DNA of 64,000 nt, taken from the NCBI GenBank assembly GCA_964468045.1, contig CAYXTO010000008.1, forward strand, positions 62,001 to 126,000. The letters are read 5' to 3'. The number at the start of each line of letters is the position of its first letter. Positions within the stretch are counted from its first letter, which is position 1. Under the pieces are notes generated by a model, which saw only the letters and a program-made list of their open reading frames with translations, was not told the DNA's origin and did not search any database. This DNA is from JAWKXU01 sp964468045. Its GTDB lineage: Bacteria > Pseudomonadota > Alphaproteobacteria > Sphingomonadales > Sphingomonadaceae. Made by a program: the position numbers and the translations under genes. Shown one piece after another: positions 16,155-24,897 of the stretch.

Positions 16155-17209
16155 GCAGTCCGGCCAGGCGTGCCGCGCAGGCCATCGATGCGCTGCGCCA
16201 CGGCTGGCCGCTCGCCATTGCCGGCGCCCCGGTACTGCTGCCGGTGGAAACCGCCATCGCCCGCGCGGCGCGATCCAGCCGGATGCTGATTTCCGCGGCG
16301 CGCGCCGCCACGCTCAAGCTGGCCAATCAGCGGGAAGCCGCCGAACCGCACGCTCCCGTCCTGATCCATGGGGCCGAGCCTTTCTCGCTGGAGACGGCGC
16401 GCCCCATCGCCGATCCGGCGCTCGATCTGGCCGCGCCGATGAAGGGGCCGTTCCGCGCCGACGAGCTGCCCTGGCGGGCGCAGGCGGAGGCGGCGCTGGA
16501 AATCGCCCGGATCGCGGGAGTGCTGCCCGCTTTCATGGTCGACCCGGCCGAGGCCGGAGAAGCGCAGCAGCTGTCCGCCGGCGATGTGGCGGAATGGCAG
16601 GGCAGCGCGCGCCTTGCCATCGCCACCCGCGCTCATCTGCCGATTGCCGCCGCCGAGGACGCGGAGATCGTGGCATTCCGCAGCGCCGATGACCTGCGCG
16701 AGCATGTCGCCCTGGTGATCGGGCGGCAGATCGCCGAACGTCCGCCGCTGGTCCGCCTGCATTCCGAATGCCTCACCGGCGACATCCTGGGCAGCCTCAA
16801 ATGCGATTGCGGGCCGCAACTCGACGCCGCCTTGCGGGCCATGGCCGGGGAGGCGGCGCAGGGCGGCTGGGGCGTACTGCTCTATCTCAGGCAGGAAGGG
16901 CGCGGCATCGGCCTGATCAACAAGCTGCGCGCCTATCGCCTGCAGGACCAGGGCTTCGACACGGTGGACGCCAATCGCCGGCTCGGCCTGCCGGACGAGG
17001 CCCGGGATTTCCCGGTCGCGGCGCGGATGCTCGAATTGCTGGGGGTGCGCTCGATCCGGCTGATGACCAACAACCCGGCCAAGGTCGCGGCGCTCCACGC
17101 CGCAGGGGTCGAGATCGCGGAAAGAGTACCGCACCAGCTTCCGCCCAATCCGCACAATGCGCGCTATCTGGACACCAAGCGTGATCGCGCGGGCCACCTG
17201 CTCATATGA
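16151..17209 (+). CDS. ribA: GTP cyclohydrolase II with degenerate N-terminal domain
   Basis: A 352-residue protein whose C-terminal half (about 185-350) is GTP cyclohydrolase II, opening the GTP ring at the start of riboflavin synthesis. The zinc motif GDILGSLKCDCG and LRQEGRGIGLINK are intact, and MTNNPAKVAAL is near the end. The first 150 residues look like a worn DHBP synthase (RibB) fold: AIDALRHGWPLAI and an SAARAATLKLA segment line up, but the acidic metal site is missing. It is therefore probably not a working RibBA. The start is a TTG overlapping the xth stop, chosen because no better in-frame start fits the spacing. The stop overlaps the GNAT gene start by four bases. Confidence 0.88.
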   Translation: MSSPARRAAQAIDALRHGWPLAIAGAPVLLPVETAIARAARSSRMLISAARAATLKLANQREAAEPHAPVLIHGAEPFSLETARPIADPALDLAAPMKGPFRADELPWRAQAEAALEIARIAGVLPAFMVDPAEAGEAQQLSAGDVAEWQGSARLAIATRAHLPIAAAEDAEIVAFRSADDLREHVALVIGRQIAERPPLVRLHSECLTGDILGSLKCDCGPQLDAALRAMAGEAAQGGWGVLLYLRQEGRGIGLINKLRAYRLQDQGFDTVDANRRLGLPDEARDFPVAARMLELLGVRSIRLMTNNPAKVAALHAAGVEIAERVPHQLPPNPHNARYLDTKRDRAGHLLI

Positions 17210-17703
17210 ACGGGGTTCTTGTCCGGCCCGAACAGCCGGAGGATGCCGATGCCATCCGGGCCATCATCGACCGGGCCTTCGCGAATGCGGCGCATGCCGG
17301 CGGCGATGAATCGGGGATCGTCGCAAGATTGCGCGACAGCGGCGACCTGTCCCTTTCCCTCGTCGCCGAAGACGATGGCCTGATCGGCCATGTCGCCTTT
17401 TCACCGGTGAGTATCACCGATGGCAGCGAGGGCTGGTTCGGTCTCGGCCCGCTGGCGGTGCTGCCGGATCGGCAAGGAGAGGGAATCGGCGCGGCACTGG
17501 TCAGGCAGGGCTTGATGCGGCTGCAGGCGCTTGGCGCGTCAGGTTGTGTGGTGCTGGGCGATCCGGCCTATTACCGGCGCTTCGGATTCGCGCGCATGCC
17601 GGATATGGCCTTTCCGCAGGCTCCGCCCGAATATTTCATGGCGCTGCCCTTCGGGAATGCCAGCCCTCGCGGCGCTGTCCTGTATGCGGCCGCCTTCGGC
17701 TGA
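17206..17703 (+). CDS. GNAT family N-acetyltransferase
   Basis: A 165-residue acetyltransferase of the YhbS-like GNAT type. The fold is recognisable from VRPEQPEDADAIRAII at the start, the LIGHVAFSPV strand near 63, the acetyl-CoA loop GPLAVLPDRQGEGIGAALV near 84-102 and LGDPAYYRRFGFA near 120-132. The substrate is not known; the PAYYRRFGF block is typical of this subgroup. It is the last gene of an xth-ribA-GNAT run with coupled starts and converges on the beta-helix gene two bases away. Confidence 0.88.
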   Translation: MNGVLVRPEQPEDADAIRAIIDRAFANAAHAGGDESGIVARLRDSGDLSLSLVAEDDGLIGHVAFSPVSITDGSEGWFGLGPLAVLPDRQGEGIGAALVRQGLMRLQALGASGCVVLGDPAYYRRFGFARMPDMAFPQAPPEYFMALPFGNASPRGAVLYAAAFG

Positions 17704-17705
17704 TT

Positions 17706-18695
17706 TCATCGCCGCTCGAATTTCTGGATGCCCTTGCCCAGGTTGTTCTGCCCGATCGCCAGAGGTTCGCCGGACCAGTCCGCCACGAAGGTCGTGGTCC
17801 ATTCGACCGTCGGGGCCAGCCGCGCGTCGTTGCCTTCGATCCGGAGGCCGGCGGACGGATTGGCGCGCCTCTCCGCCGCGACCGCGATCAAGGCGGAATG
17901 ATTCTCGTGATCCGGCCCCTGCACGAACCAGTTGTTGGTGATCTGGCCGGTCGAGCCGTTGGGCAGGTCGATCATGTAATTCGACCATGAGCCTTCCGAA
18001 TCGTCGAAGCTGCAGGATGCGATCTCGGTCCTGATCGCGCGCGACTTGGCATAATGCCCGCCCGCGCCCTTCTCGAATCGGGTGCGCGTGACGCGCAGCA
18101 GCCCGTAATTGCCGATATAGATCGAATGGGCGCAGCCGCCGGAATAGGCGCAGGTGCCGAGATTGGTGAAGGTCGACTTGTCGATCACGAGGCGGCCGCT
18201 CGGATCGTCCGCTGTCAGGATGCCTTGCTGGCTGTCCTTGAACCAGCTTTGGGTGATCGTGAGATTGCCCTTTTCCAGCCGGATGCCCGCCGCATTGCCG
18301 GAATATTCCGAATGCATGTTCTGGAAGGTGATGCCGGAGACATTGGCGTTGTATCCCCGGAGCACCAAGGCCGCCTTGTCCTCGCAAATATCGCCGTCGA
18401 AGATCACCGCGCCCGGCTGGCTCGCGAAATAGGAGACATCGCCCGCCTGCTGGACGGCGCAATCGACATAGCGCCCCGGTGCGATCACGATGGTCCCGCG
18501 TTTACCGCCAATCGCATCGACCGCATCCTGCAGCTTGCCGTAGGAGCGGCCGGTTTCGGTGACGGTGTAAGGGCCCGACCTGCTCTGTGCAGAGGGGGCT
18601 CCGGCCGGAATGAGCGAGAGCGCAAGCCCGGTAATTGCAAGCAGGGCAATCGGCGCGAAGCGAGCGGCGAGCTTGGCGACTTCAGCGTTTTTCAT
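17706..18695 (-). CDS. secreted right-handed beta-helix protein, unknown function
   Basis: A 329-residue protein with an N-terminal signal peptide or anchor (AKLAARFAPIALLAITGLALSLIPAGAPSAQS). A beta-helix follows: a PL-6/pectate lyase-like entry (SYGKLQDAVDAIGGKRGTIVIAPGRY) and then repeated short strands such as ALVLRGYNANVSGITFQNM and GIRLEKGNLTITQSWF. Several cysteines (CAVQQ, DICEDK, GTCAYSGGCAH) could form disulfides outside the cytoplasm. No catalytic motif is certain, so it may bind or cut polysaccharide. The ATG at 18695 is preferred over a TTG 21 bases upstream. Its stop lies two bases past the GNAT stop on the other strand. Confidence 0.75.
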   Translation of the reverse strand: MKNAEVAKLAARFAPIALLAITGLALSLIPAGAPSAQSRSGPYTVTETGRSYGKLQDAVDAIGGKRGTIVIAPGRYVDCAVQQAGDVSYFASQPGAVIFDGDICEDKAALVLRGYNANVSGITFQNMHSEYSGNAAGIRLEKGNLTITQSWFKDSQQGILTADDPSGRLVIDKSTFTNLGTCAYSGGCAHSIYIGNYGLLRVTRTRFEKGAGGHYAKSRAIRTEIASCSFDDSEGSWSNYMIDLPNGSTGQITNNWFVQGPDHENHSALIAVAAERRANPSAGLRIEGNDARLAPTVEWTTTFVADWSGEPLAIGQNNLGKGIQKFERR

Positions 18696-18740
18696 GCGCG
18701 CCCTATAGCGCGACAAGGTTAAGGAGGGGCGAAGGCCGTT

Positions 18741-18989
18741 TCAGCCGATTTCGGACTGCTCCACAATGGGACGGGCTTCCCGCGTGCCGCGATAGCGCAC
18801 CGACGGGTCCAGCGCATCGCCCGCAATGATCACGTGATCGTCATGCACTTCGAGCAAGGTGCCGACGAAAGGCCAGTCGGCCAGATCGCCCGTCACTCGA
18901 TAGCTGACCGTATCTCCGGCCTTGAACGTGGCCGGATCGAAGTTGAATTCGAACGGGCAATTCTCTCCGCCCGCACCCATTCCCTGCAT
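18741..18989 (-). CDS. conserved-looking small protein, unknown function
   Basis: An 82-residue soluble protein. The ATG is preceded by GGAG eight bases upstream. The sequence (FNFDPATFKAGDTVSYRVTG near 14-33, then a VGTLLEVHDDHVIIAGD strand pair) suggests a small beta-barrel, but no family is recognised. It has one cysteine near the N-terminus (GGENCPF). It sits 52 bases downstream of the methionine synthase gene on the same strand and could be the last gene of that operon, or could be read separately. Its end is 45 bases before the start of the beta-helix gene. Confidence 0.65.
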   Translation of the reverse strand: MQGMGAGGENCPFEFNFDPATFKAGDTVSYRVTGDLADWPFVGTLLEVHDDHVIIAGDALDPSVRYRGTREARPIVEQSEIG

Positions 18990-19041
18990 GGCGAATCTCC
19001 TCAAGCGCTGTTCCGGATGCAGGCTAGCGCGCAAATGGCGC

Positions 19042-21693
19042 CTAGTCGAGATTGGGCCGCAGCCACCGCTCCACCGTCTTCAGTTCGATCCCGCGCCGCC
19101 GGGCATAATCCTCCAGCTGGTCGCGTCCGATTCGCGCCACCCCGAAATAGGAGGATTCGGGATGGGCGAAGTAGAACCCGCTGACGGCGGCCGTGGGCAG
19201 CATCGCCTGGCTTTCGGTCAGGATGATCCCCGCGTTGTCCTGCGCCTTGAGCAGGTCGAACAGGATCGGCTTGAGGCTGTGGTCAGGACAGGCCGGATAG
19301 CCCGGAGCGGGGCGGATTCCGCGATATTCCTCGCGAATCAGCGCTTCGTTGGTGAGCTGTTCGCCCGGGGCATAACCCCACAGCGTGGTGCGCACATGCA
19401 GGTGCAGCCGCTCCGCGAAGGCTTCGGCGAAGCGATCCGCCAATGCTTTCAGCAGAATGTCTGAATAATCGTCATGCGCGGCCTTGAACCGCTCCAGATG
19501 CGGCTCGCTGCCATGGATGCCCACCGCGAAGCCGCCGATCCAGTCCCCGGCCGGGTCCACGAAATCGGCCAGGCAGAAATTGGCGCGATCCCGGCTCTTC
19601 TTCACCTGCTGGCGCAGGAAGGGGATGCGGGTTCCCTTTGCCGCGCCTTCGCTGTCGAGGATTATGTCGTCGCCATCGCGATGGCAGGGCCAGAAGGCGC
19701 AGGTGCCGCGCGCGGTCAGCCATTTCTCCTCGATGATGGTCTGCAGCATCTTCTGCGCATCCTCATAGAGACTGCGCGCGCTTTCGCCGACGATCTTGTC
19801 ATCGAGGATGGACGGGAAGGTGCCGGCCAGCTCCCAGGCCCGGAAGAACGGGGTCCAGTCGAAATGCTCGCTGAGATCCTTGAGGTCCCAGGCTTCGAAC
19901 ACATGCTGCCCCGGCTGCAGCGGCGGCGGCGGCTTCGCGGCGAGATCGGCCCGGAAGCCGTTTTCGCGCGCTTCCTCCAGCGTCAGCAGGGCGGATTGCC
20001 CCTTGCCCTCGCGCGCTTCGCGGATTTTCGCATAATCCTGCGCGGTGGCGGTCACGAAACCGTCCCGCTGGGTATCGGACAGGAGCTGGCTGGCGACGCC
20101 CACCGCGCGCGACGCATCGAGCACATGGATCACCGGGCCGGTATAGGCCGGCTCGATCCGCAACGCGGTATGGACCTTGCTGGTGGTGGCCCCGCCGATC
20201 AGCAGCGGAATATCCATTTCGGCCCGCTGCATTTCCTCGGCGACCGTCACCATCTCGTCCAGCGAGGGGGTGATCAGGCCGGACAGGCCGATGATGTCGG
20301 CATCGTTCTCGTTGGCGGCCTGCAGGATGTTGGCCCAGGGCACCATGACGCCAAGATCGATCACTTCGTAGCCATTGCACTGGAGCACGACGCCGACGAT
20401 GTTCTTGCCGATATCGTGGACGTCGCCCTTGACCGTGGCCATCACGATTCGGCCCTTGGCCTTCTGCCCTTCCACCTTCTCGGCCTCGATGAACGGAAAA
20501 AGATAGGCGACCGCCTTCTTCATCACGCGCGCGGATTTCACGACCTGCGGCAGGAACATCTTGCCGCTGCCGAACAGGTCGCCCACCGTGTTCATCCCGC
20601 CCATCAGCGGGCCTTCGATCACTTCGATCGGGCGACCGCCGGCGCCGGTGATCCGGACCCGGGCTTCTTCGGTGTCGTCGACGATATAGGTGTCGATGCC
20701 CTTGACCAGCGCATGTTCCAGCCGGCGCACGACATCCCAGCCGCGCCATTCTTCCTCCGCCTTGTCCTGGGCCTTGTCCTGTCCCTTGTAGCGTTCGGCG
20801 AGCTCGATCAGCCGTTCGGTCGGGGTCTGCCCGTTCTTCCCGGCATCCGATCCGGGCGCGGGCGCGCGATTGAGGATCACATCCTCGCAAGCCTCGCGCA
20901 GCTCGGGGTCGATCTGGTCGTAGATGTCCAACTGGCCGGCATTGACGATCGCCATGTCCAGCCCGGCGGGAATGGCGTGATAGAGGAACACCGAATGCAT
21001 CGCGCGGCGCACCGGCTCATTGCCGCGAAAGCTGAAGGACAGGTTGCTGAGGCCGCCGGAGAAGTGAACATGCGGGCAGCGCTGCCGGATCTCCTGCACC
21101 GCCTCGATGAAGTCCAGCCCGTAGCGGTCATGCTCCTCGATCCCGGTCGCCACCGCGAAGATGTTCGGGTCGAAGATGATGTCCTCGGGCGGGAAGCCGA
21201 TCCCGGTCAGCAGCTCATAGGCGCGCGAGCAGATCTCGACCTTGCGCTCCTTCGTGTCGGCCTGGCCGGTCTCGTCGAACGCCATGACCACCACGGCCGC
21301 ACCATAGGCCATGCATTTGCGCGCCTGGGCGAGGAACGGCTCGACCCCTTCCTTCATGCTGATCGAATTGACGATCGGCTTGCCTGACACGCATTTCAGC
21401 CCGGCCTCGATCACGTCCCACTTGGAGCTGTCGATCATCACCGGAACCCGCGCGATGTCGGGCTCGGCGGCGATCAGCTTGAGGAAGGTCGTCATGGCCT
21501 CGACCGCGTCCAGCAGGCCTTCGTCCATGTTGACGTCGATCACCTGCGCGCCGTTCTCCACCTGCTGGCGCGCGACTTCGACGGCGGCGGCGTAATCGCC
21601 CGCCATGACCAGCTTCTTGAATCGGGCCGATCCGGTGACGTTGGTGCGCTCGCCGATATTGACGAAACGAGAGGAGGCGGGGGTGGTCGTCAT
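19042..21693 (-). CDS. metH: methionine synthase, cobalamin/folate/activation module (split MetH, C-terminal part)
   Basis: An 883-residue protein corresponding to E. coli MetH without its homocysteine-binding first domain. In order: the methyltetrahydrofolate-binding barrel (1-290, with FVNIGERTNVTGS and DVNMDEG), the helical cap (about 320-405), the B12 domain with the cobalt-ligand motif GDVHDIG (His426) and GLSGLITPSLDEM, and the AdoMet activation domain (about 560-883, with RPAPGYPACPDH and ESQAMLPTAAVSGFYFAHP). It should methylate cob(I)alamin from methyl-THF and pass the methyl to homocysteine bound by the separate partner protein. It follows the partner gene by 69 bases. Confidence 0.95.
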   Translation of the reverse strand: MTTTPASSRFVNIGERTNVTGSARFKKLVMAGDYAAAVEVARQQVENGAQVIDVNMDEGLLDAVEAMTTFLKLIAAEPDIARVPVMIDSSKWDVIEAGLKCVSGKPIVNSISMKEGVEPFLAQARKCMAYGAAVVVMAFDETGQADTKERKVEICSRAYELLTGIGFPPEDIIFDPNIFAVATGIEEHDRYGLDFIEAVQEIRQRCPHVHFSGGLSNLSFSFRGNEPVRRAMHSVFLYHAIPAGLDMAIVNAGQLDIYDQIDPELREACEDVILNRAPAPGSDAGKNGQTPTERLIELAERYKGQDKAQDKAEEEWRGWDVVRRLEHALVKGIDTYIVDDTEEARVRITGAGGRPIEVIEGPLMGGMNTVGDLFGSGKMFLPQVVKSARVMKKAVAYLFPFIEAEKVEGQKAKGRIVMATVKGDVHDIGKNIVGVVLQCNGYEVIDLGVMVPWANILQAANENDADIIGLSGLITPSLDEMVTVAEEMQRAEMDIPLLIGGATTSKVHTALRIEPAYTGPVIHVLDASRAVGVASQLLSDTQRDGFVTATAQDYAKIREAREGKGQSALLTLEEARENGFRADLAAKPPPPLQPGQHVFEAWDLKDLSEHFDWTPFFRAWELAGTFPSILDDKIVGESARSLYEDAQKMLQTIIEEKWLTARGTCAFWPCHRDGDDIILDSEGAAKGTRIPFLRQQVKKSRDRANFCLADFVDPAGDWIGGFAVGIHGSEPHLERFKAAHDDYSDILLKALADRFAEAFAERLHLHVRTTLWGYAPGEQLTNEALIREEYRGIRPAPGYPACPDHSLKPILFDLLKAQDNAGIILTESQAMLPTAAVSGFYFAHPESSYFGVARIGRDQLEDYARRRGIELKTVERWLRPNLD

Positions 21694-21762
21694 GTCTTTA
21701 CGAAACCCTGCGAGCGGGCAAGCCGCTCTGGTGAGAAGAACGAAGGGAAGCGGTCCGGCGCA

Positions 21763-22824
21763 TCACGCTGCCATCGTGAAAGGCTCGAGCCCGGCAAGCC
21801 GGGTCGCCGTTTGCAGCACAGGCAGCGCGCGCGGCGGCAGCCCGGCCACCGCCCGCGCCATCGCCGCGATGTGGGCCGGGGTCGATCCGCAGCAGCCGCC
21901 CAGAATGTTGACCTGTCCCGCGTCGGCCCATTCCTTCACCAGCCCGGCGGTGGTTTCGGGCAACTCGTCATAGGCGCCCAGCTCGTTGGGCAGGCCGGCG
22001 TTGGGATAGACCATGATCAGCGTGTCGGCGATTTCGCTCAGCAGCTTGACGTGCGGACGCAGCTGGGTCGCGCCGAACGAGCAGTTGAGCCCGATCGTCA
22101 CCGGCTTCGCATGGCGCACCGCATACCAGAACGCCTCGACCGTGTGGCCGGACAGGTTCCGCCCCGAAAGGTCGGTCAGCGTCATGGACAGCATGATCGG
22201 CACCTCGCGGCCGATCTCCTGCTCCAGCTGCTTGCAGGCCATGATCCCGGCCTTGGCATTGAGCGTGTCGAACACCGTCTCGATCAGGATGAAGTCCGCC
22301 CCGCCCTCCATCAGCGCGGCCGCCTGCTCCTTGTAGACGTCGACGAGGAAATCCCAGTCGATCTCGCGGAAGCCGGGATCGTTGACGTCGGGCGACAGGG
22401 ACAGGGTCTTGTTGGTCGGCCCGATTCCCCCCGCGATGAAGCGGGGGCGGCCGTCGTTGGCCGCATATTCGTCCGCGATCCGTCGGGCGAGCCGCGCCGC
22501 CTCGACGTTCAGTTCGCGCACCAGGTGCTCCGCGCCGTAATCGGCCTGGCTGATCCGGTTGGACGAGAACGTGTTGGTCTCGTTGATGTCGGCGCCTGCG
22601 GCGAAATAGGATCGGTGGACGGCTTCCACCACATCCGGCCGCGTCAGCGTCAGGATATCGTTGTTGCCCTTCTGCTCGTGCGCCAGGCCGAGCGCGCCGG
22701 CATAGTCGGCTTCGGTCAGGCCGAGCTTCTGGAATTCGGTGCCCTGCGCCCCGTCGGTTATCAGGATGCGCTTGGCGGCTTCGGCAAAGAGGGCGGCGCG
22801 GGCCGCGCTGGGGGTTGGAGTCAT
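21763..22824 (-). CDS. metH: homocysteine S-methyltransferase module (split MetH, N-terminal part)
   Basis: A 353-residue barrel equal to the first domain of MetH. The zinc and homocysteine site is intact: Cys248 (GLNCSFGA) and Cys311-Cys312 (GGCCGS). LITDGAQGTEFQKLGL opens the domain and ETNTFSSNRI follows near 82. It binds and activates homocysteine and must work with the 883-residue partner encoded just downstream. Two gene products make one MetH, and both carry complete motifs, so this is a natural split and not a recent break. The start overlaps the metF stop by four bases. It is the third gene of the operon. Confidence 0.93.
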   Translation of the reverse strand: MTPTPSAARAALFAEAAKRILITDGAQGTEFQKLGLTEADYAGALGLAHEQKGNNDILTLTRPDVVEAVHRSYFAAGADINETNTFSSNRISQADYGAEHLVRELNVEAARLARRIADEYAANDGRPRFIAGGIGPTNKTLSLSPDVNDPGFREIDWDFLVDVYKEQAAALMEGGADFILIETVFDTLNAKAGIMACKQLEQEIGREVPIMLSMTLTDLSGRNLSGHTVEAFWYAVRHAKPVTIGLNCSFGATQLRPHVKLLSEIADTLIMVYPNAGLPNELGAYDELPETTAGLVKEWADAGQVNILGGCCGSTPAHIAAMARAVAGLPPRALPVLQTATRLAGLEPFTMAA

Positions 22825-23735
22825 TGTTTCGGCCTCAGTCCGAGAAGATGGCAGATGGCATAGGCCTGCTCGGCCTTGTTGAGCGTGTAGAAGTGGAAGT
22901 CCCGCACCCCGCCCGCATAGAGCCGGCGGCACAGGTCGGCCGCGGCGACGGCGGAGACCAGCGCGCGCGGCCCCGGGCGGTCGTCCAGCCCTTCGAACAT
23001 GGCTTCCATCCATCCCGGGATCTCGGTATTCGTGCTCATCCGGCGGATCGCCTCGAAGCTCGTCACCGGCATGATCCCGGGCAGGATGGGCGCATCGATC
23101 CCGGCCGCGAGCGCCTTGTCGAGAAAGCGGAAATAGACATCGGTCGAAAAGAAGAACTGGGTGATGGCGCGGCTCGCGCCCGCATCCAGCTTGCGCTTCA
23201 GATTGTCGAGATCGGCCGCGACATCGGAAGAATCCGGATGGGATTCCGGATAGGCGGCAACCGAGATGTCGAAGGGCGCGATGCGCTTCAGCCCCGCAAC
23301 CAGCTCCGCCGCATTGGCATAGCCCTGGGGATGGGGCCTGAACGGCGTCCCCGGCCCGGCCGGAGGATCGCCGCGCAGTGCCACGATGTGCCGCACCCCG
23401 GCTTCCCAATAGGCACGGGCGACCTGATCCACCTCCTCGCGCGAGGCTTCCACGCAGGTCAGATGCGCCGCCGCAGGAATCTTCGTCTCCCGCGCGATCC
23501 GGGCGACCGTGGCATGCGTCCGTTCCCGGGTCGAGCCGCCGGCGCCATAGGTCACGGAGACGAAGCGCGGATCGAGCGGGGCGAGCGTTTCGATCGCGTC
23601 CCACAGCGAATGCTCCATCTTCTCCGTCTTGGGCGGGAAGAATTCGAAGGAGACGCCGATATCGCCGGGCAGGCCGGCGAAGAGCGGCACATCCGCCGCC
23701 GCATGCGCTTCGCTCGAAGGGTATTGGGTCGTCAT
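22821..23735 (-). CDS. metF: 5,10-methylenetetrahydrofolate reductase
   Basis: A 304-residue flavoenzyme that makes methyl-THF, the methyl donor for the MetH pair encoded next. Family motifs: SFEFFPPKTEKME near 29-41 with the active Glu, VSVTYGAGGSTRERT near 59, AHLTCVEASREEV near 89, ALRGDPPAG near 118, ITQFFFSTDVYFRF near 190 and LPGIMPVTSFEAIRRM near 220. The start overlaps the regulator gene by four bases. Its position between the regulator and metH is the expected order for methyl-cycle control. Confidence 0.95.
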   Translation of the reverse strand: MTTQYPSSEAHAAADVPLFAGLPGDIGVSFEFFPPKTEKMEHSLWDAIETLAPLDPRFVSVTYGAGGSTRERTHATVARIARETKIPAAAHLTCVEASREEVDQVARAYWEAGVRHIVALRGDPPAGPGTPFRPHPQGYANAAELVAGLKRIAPFDISVAAYPESHPDSSDVAADLDNLKRKLDAGASRAITQFFFSTDVYFRFLDKALAAGIDAPILPGIMPVTSFEAIRRMSTNTEIPGWMEAMFEGLDDRPGPRALVSAVAAADLCRRLYAGGVRDFHFYTLNKAEQAYAICHLLGLRPKQ

Positions 23736-24763
23736 TGCCTGATTGCTTTCGCGGTATCTTTGTCAGTTTCGGGGGCGATCTGGGCGGCGCGCGCGCCGCG
23801 GCGTGTGCCGGTCCAGATCGTTACGGTCAATTCGCCTCCGGGCAGGGAGTGGACGGGGTCGGGCGCGAATCCCGCATCGGCCAGCCACTGGGCGAGCTGC
23901 TGCTCCCCGAAGCCGAGGCGGGCATGGGCGTGGACCTGCCGCAGTTCCTCCCGGTCATGCGCGGCGAAATCGACGATCGCGATCCGTCCGCCGGGGCGCG
24001 TCACCCGCGCCGCTTCCGCCAGCACGCGCTCGGGCGCCTGCGCATAATGCAGCACCTGATGCAGCAGCACCGTGTCGAAGCTGCCATCCGCGAAGGACAG
24101 CATGGAAAAATCCCCCTGCACGAGGTCGAACCGGTCGGCCGAAAGGCCCTGGAGCCGGGCGCGGGCCACCCGCAGCATGTCGAGGCTCTTGTCGAAGCCG
24201 GTCACATGGCGGGCGCGCGGGGCGAAGAGCTCCGCCATGCGGCCGGTGCCGGTGCCGATGTCGAGCAGGTCGCCAAGCCCGCCTTTCCCCAGCGCCTTCG
24301 ACAAGGCTGCCTCCACCACCGAATCCTTGCTGTGCAGGCTGCGAAGCTGGTCCCATTGATTCGCATGGGTGGCGAAATATTCCGCCGCCGCCGTTTCGCG
24401 ATCCGCCCGGATCGCGGCCAGGCGCCGCCGATCCCCGGCGCATTCCTTCGCGAAGGCAAGGTCCTCGCGCTCGGCGGTGGCGAGCAGGTGCTCCACCGCG
24501 CCGGGCAGGTCGCGCCCGTCGGCCGTCCCCTGGGCGGGCAGGGCGCTGTGCACGAAGACCCAGCTGCCTTCGCGCCTGCGCTGGGCCAGGCCCGCATCGC
24601 ACAGGATGCGGATATGGCGGGAGACGCGGGGCTGGCTCTGCCCCAACACCTGCGCCAGTTCACCGACCGTGAGTTCCATGCGCGCGAGCAGGCGGATCAT
24701 CCGCAGGCGGGTAGGATCGGCCAGGGCGCGTATGATGGATTCAACCTGCACGGCGTCGCTCAT
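23732..24763 (-). CDS. ArsR-family regulator fused to SAM-dependent methyltransferase domain (SahR-like)
   Basis: A 343-residue two-domain protein. Residues 1-90 form an ArsR winged helix (IIRALADPTRLRMIRLLARMELTVGELAQVL, then SQPRVSRHIRILCDAGL). Residues about 150-310 form a class I methyltransferase fold (LLDIGTGTGRMAELFA and VLHYAQAPERVLAEAARVTRPGG). This layout, placed directly before metF and metH, fits SahR, the S-adenosylhomocysteine-sensing repressor of methyl-cycle genes in Proteobacteria. The C-terminal domain may bind the ligand and need not catalyse. The ATG overlaps a perfect 20-base palindrome and has no ribosome site, which suggests a leaderless or nearly leaderless mRNA and self-repression. 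Confidence 0.82.
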   Translation of the reverse strand: MSDAVQVESIIRALADPTRLRMIRLLARMELTVGELAQVLGQSQPRVSRHIRILCDAGLAQRRREGSWVFVHSALPAQGTADGRDLPGAVEHLLATAEREDLAFAKECAGDRRRLAAIRADRETAAAEYFATHANQWDQLRSLHSKDSVVEAALSKALGKGGLGDLLDIGTGTGRMAELFAPRARHVTGFDKSLDMLRVARARLQGLSADRFDLVQGDFSMLSFADGSFDTVLLHQVLHYAQAPERVLAEAARVTRPGGRIAIVDFAAHDREELRQVHAHARLGFGEQQLAQWLADAGFAPDPVHSLPGGELTVTIWTGTRRGARAAQIAPETDKDTAKAIRQ

Positions 24764-24781
24764 ATAAAGATATCTTTATAT
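24762..24781. promoter_or_regulatory. perfect 20-bp palindrome, likely operator of the methionine operon
   Basis: ATATAAAGAT/ATCTTTATAT is an exact inverted repeat in a 66% GC chromosome, and its last two bases on the minus strand are the first two of the regulator ATG. AT-rich 20-base palindromes are typical targets of ArsR dimers and are close to the predicted SahR site in Proteobacteria as I remember it. Binding here would block transcription start and translation start together. Confidence 0.75.
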
Positions 24782-24897
24782 TTGCAACCCATGATCCTTT
24801 AATCGCAATTGCTCCTTTGCCGGACTTTGGGTAAACCGGGGTCCCGCGAGGGCCTGTAAGGCATTCTCGCTCCGTCCAAATTTGGAAGAGGGGTACC

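Noticed and set aside
21694..21762. Cobalamin riboswitch before metH
   Set aside because: The 69-base gap is too short and lacks the B12-box. The SahR-like operator explains control better.
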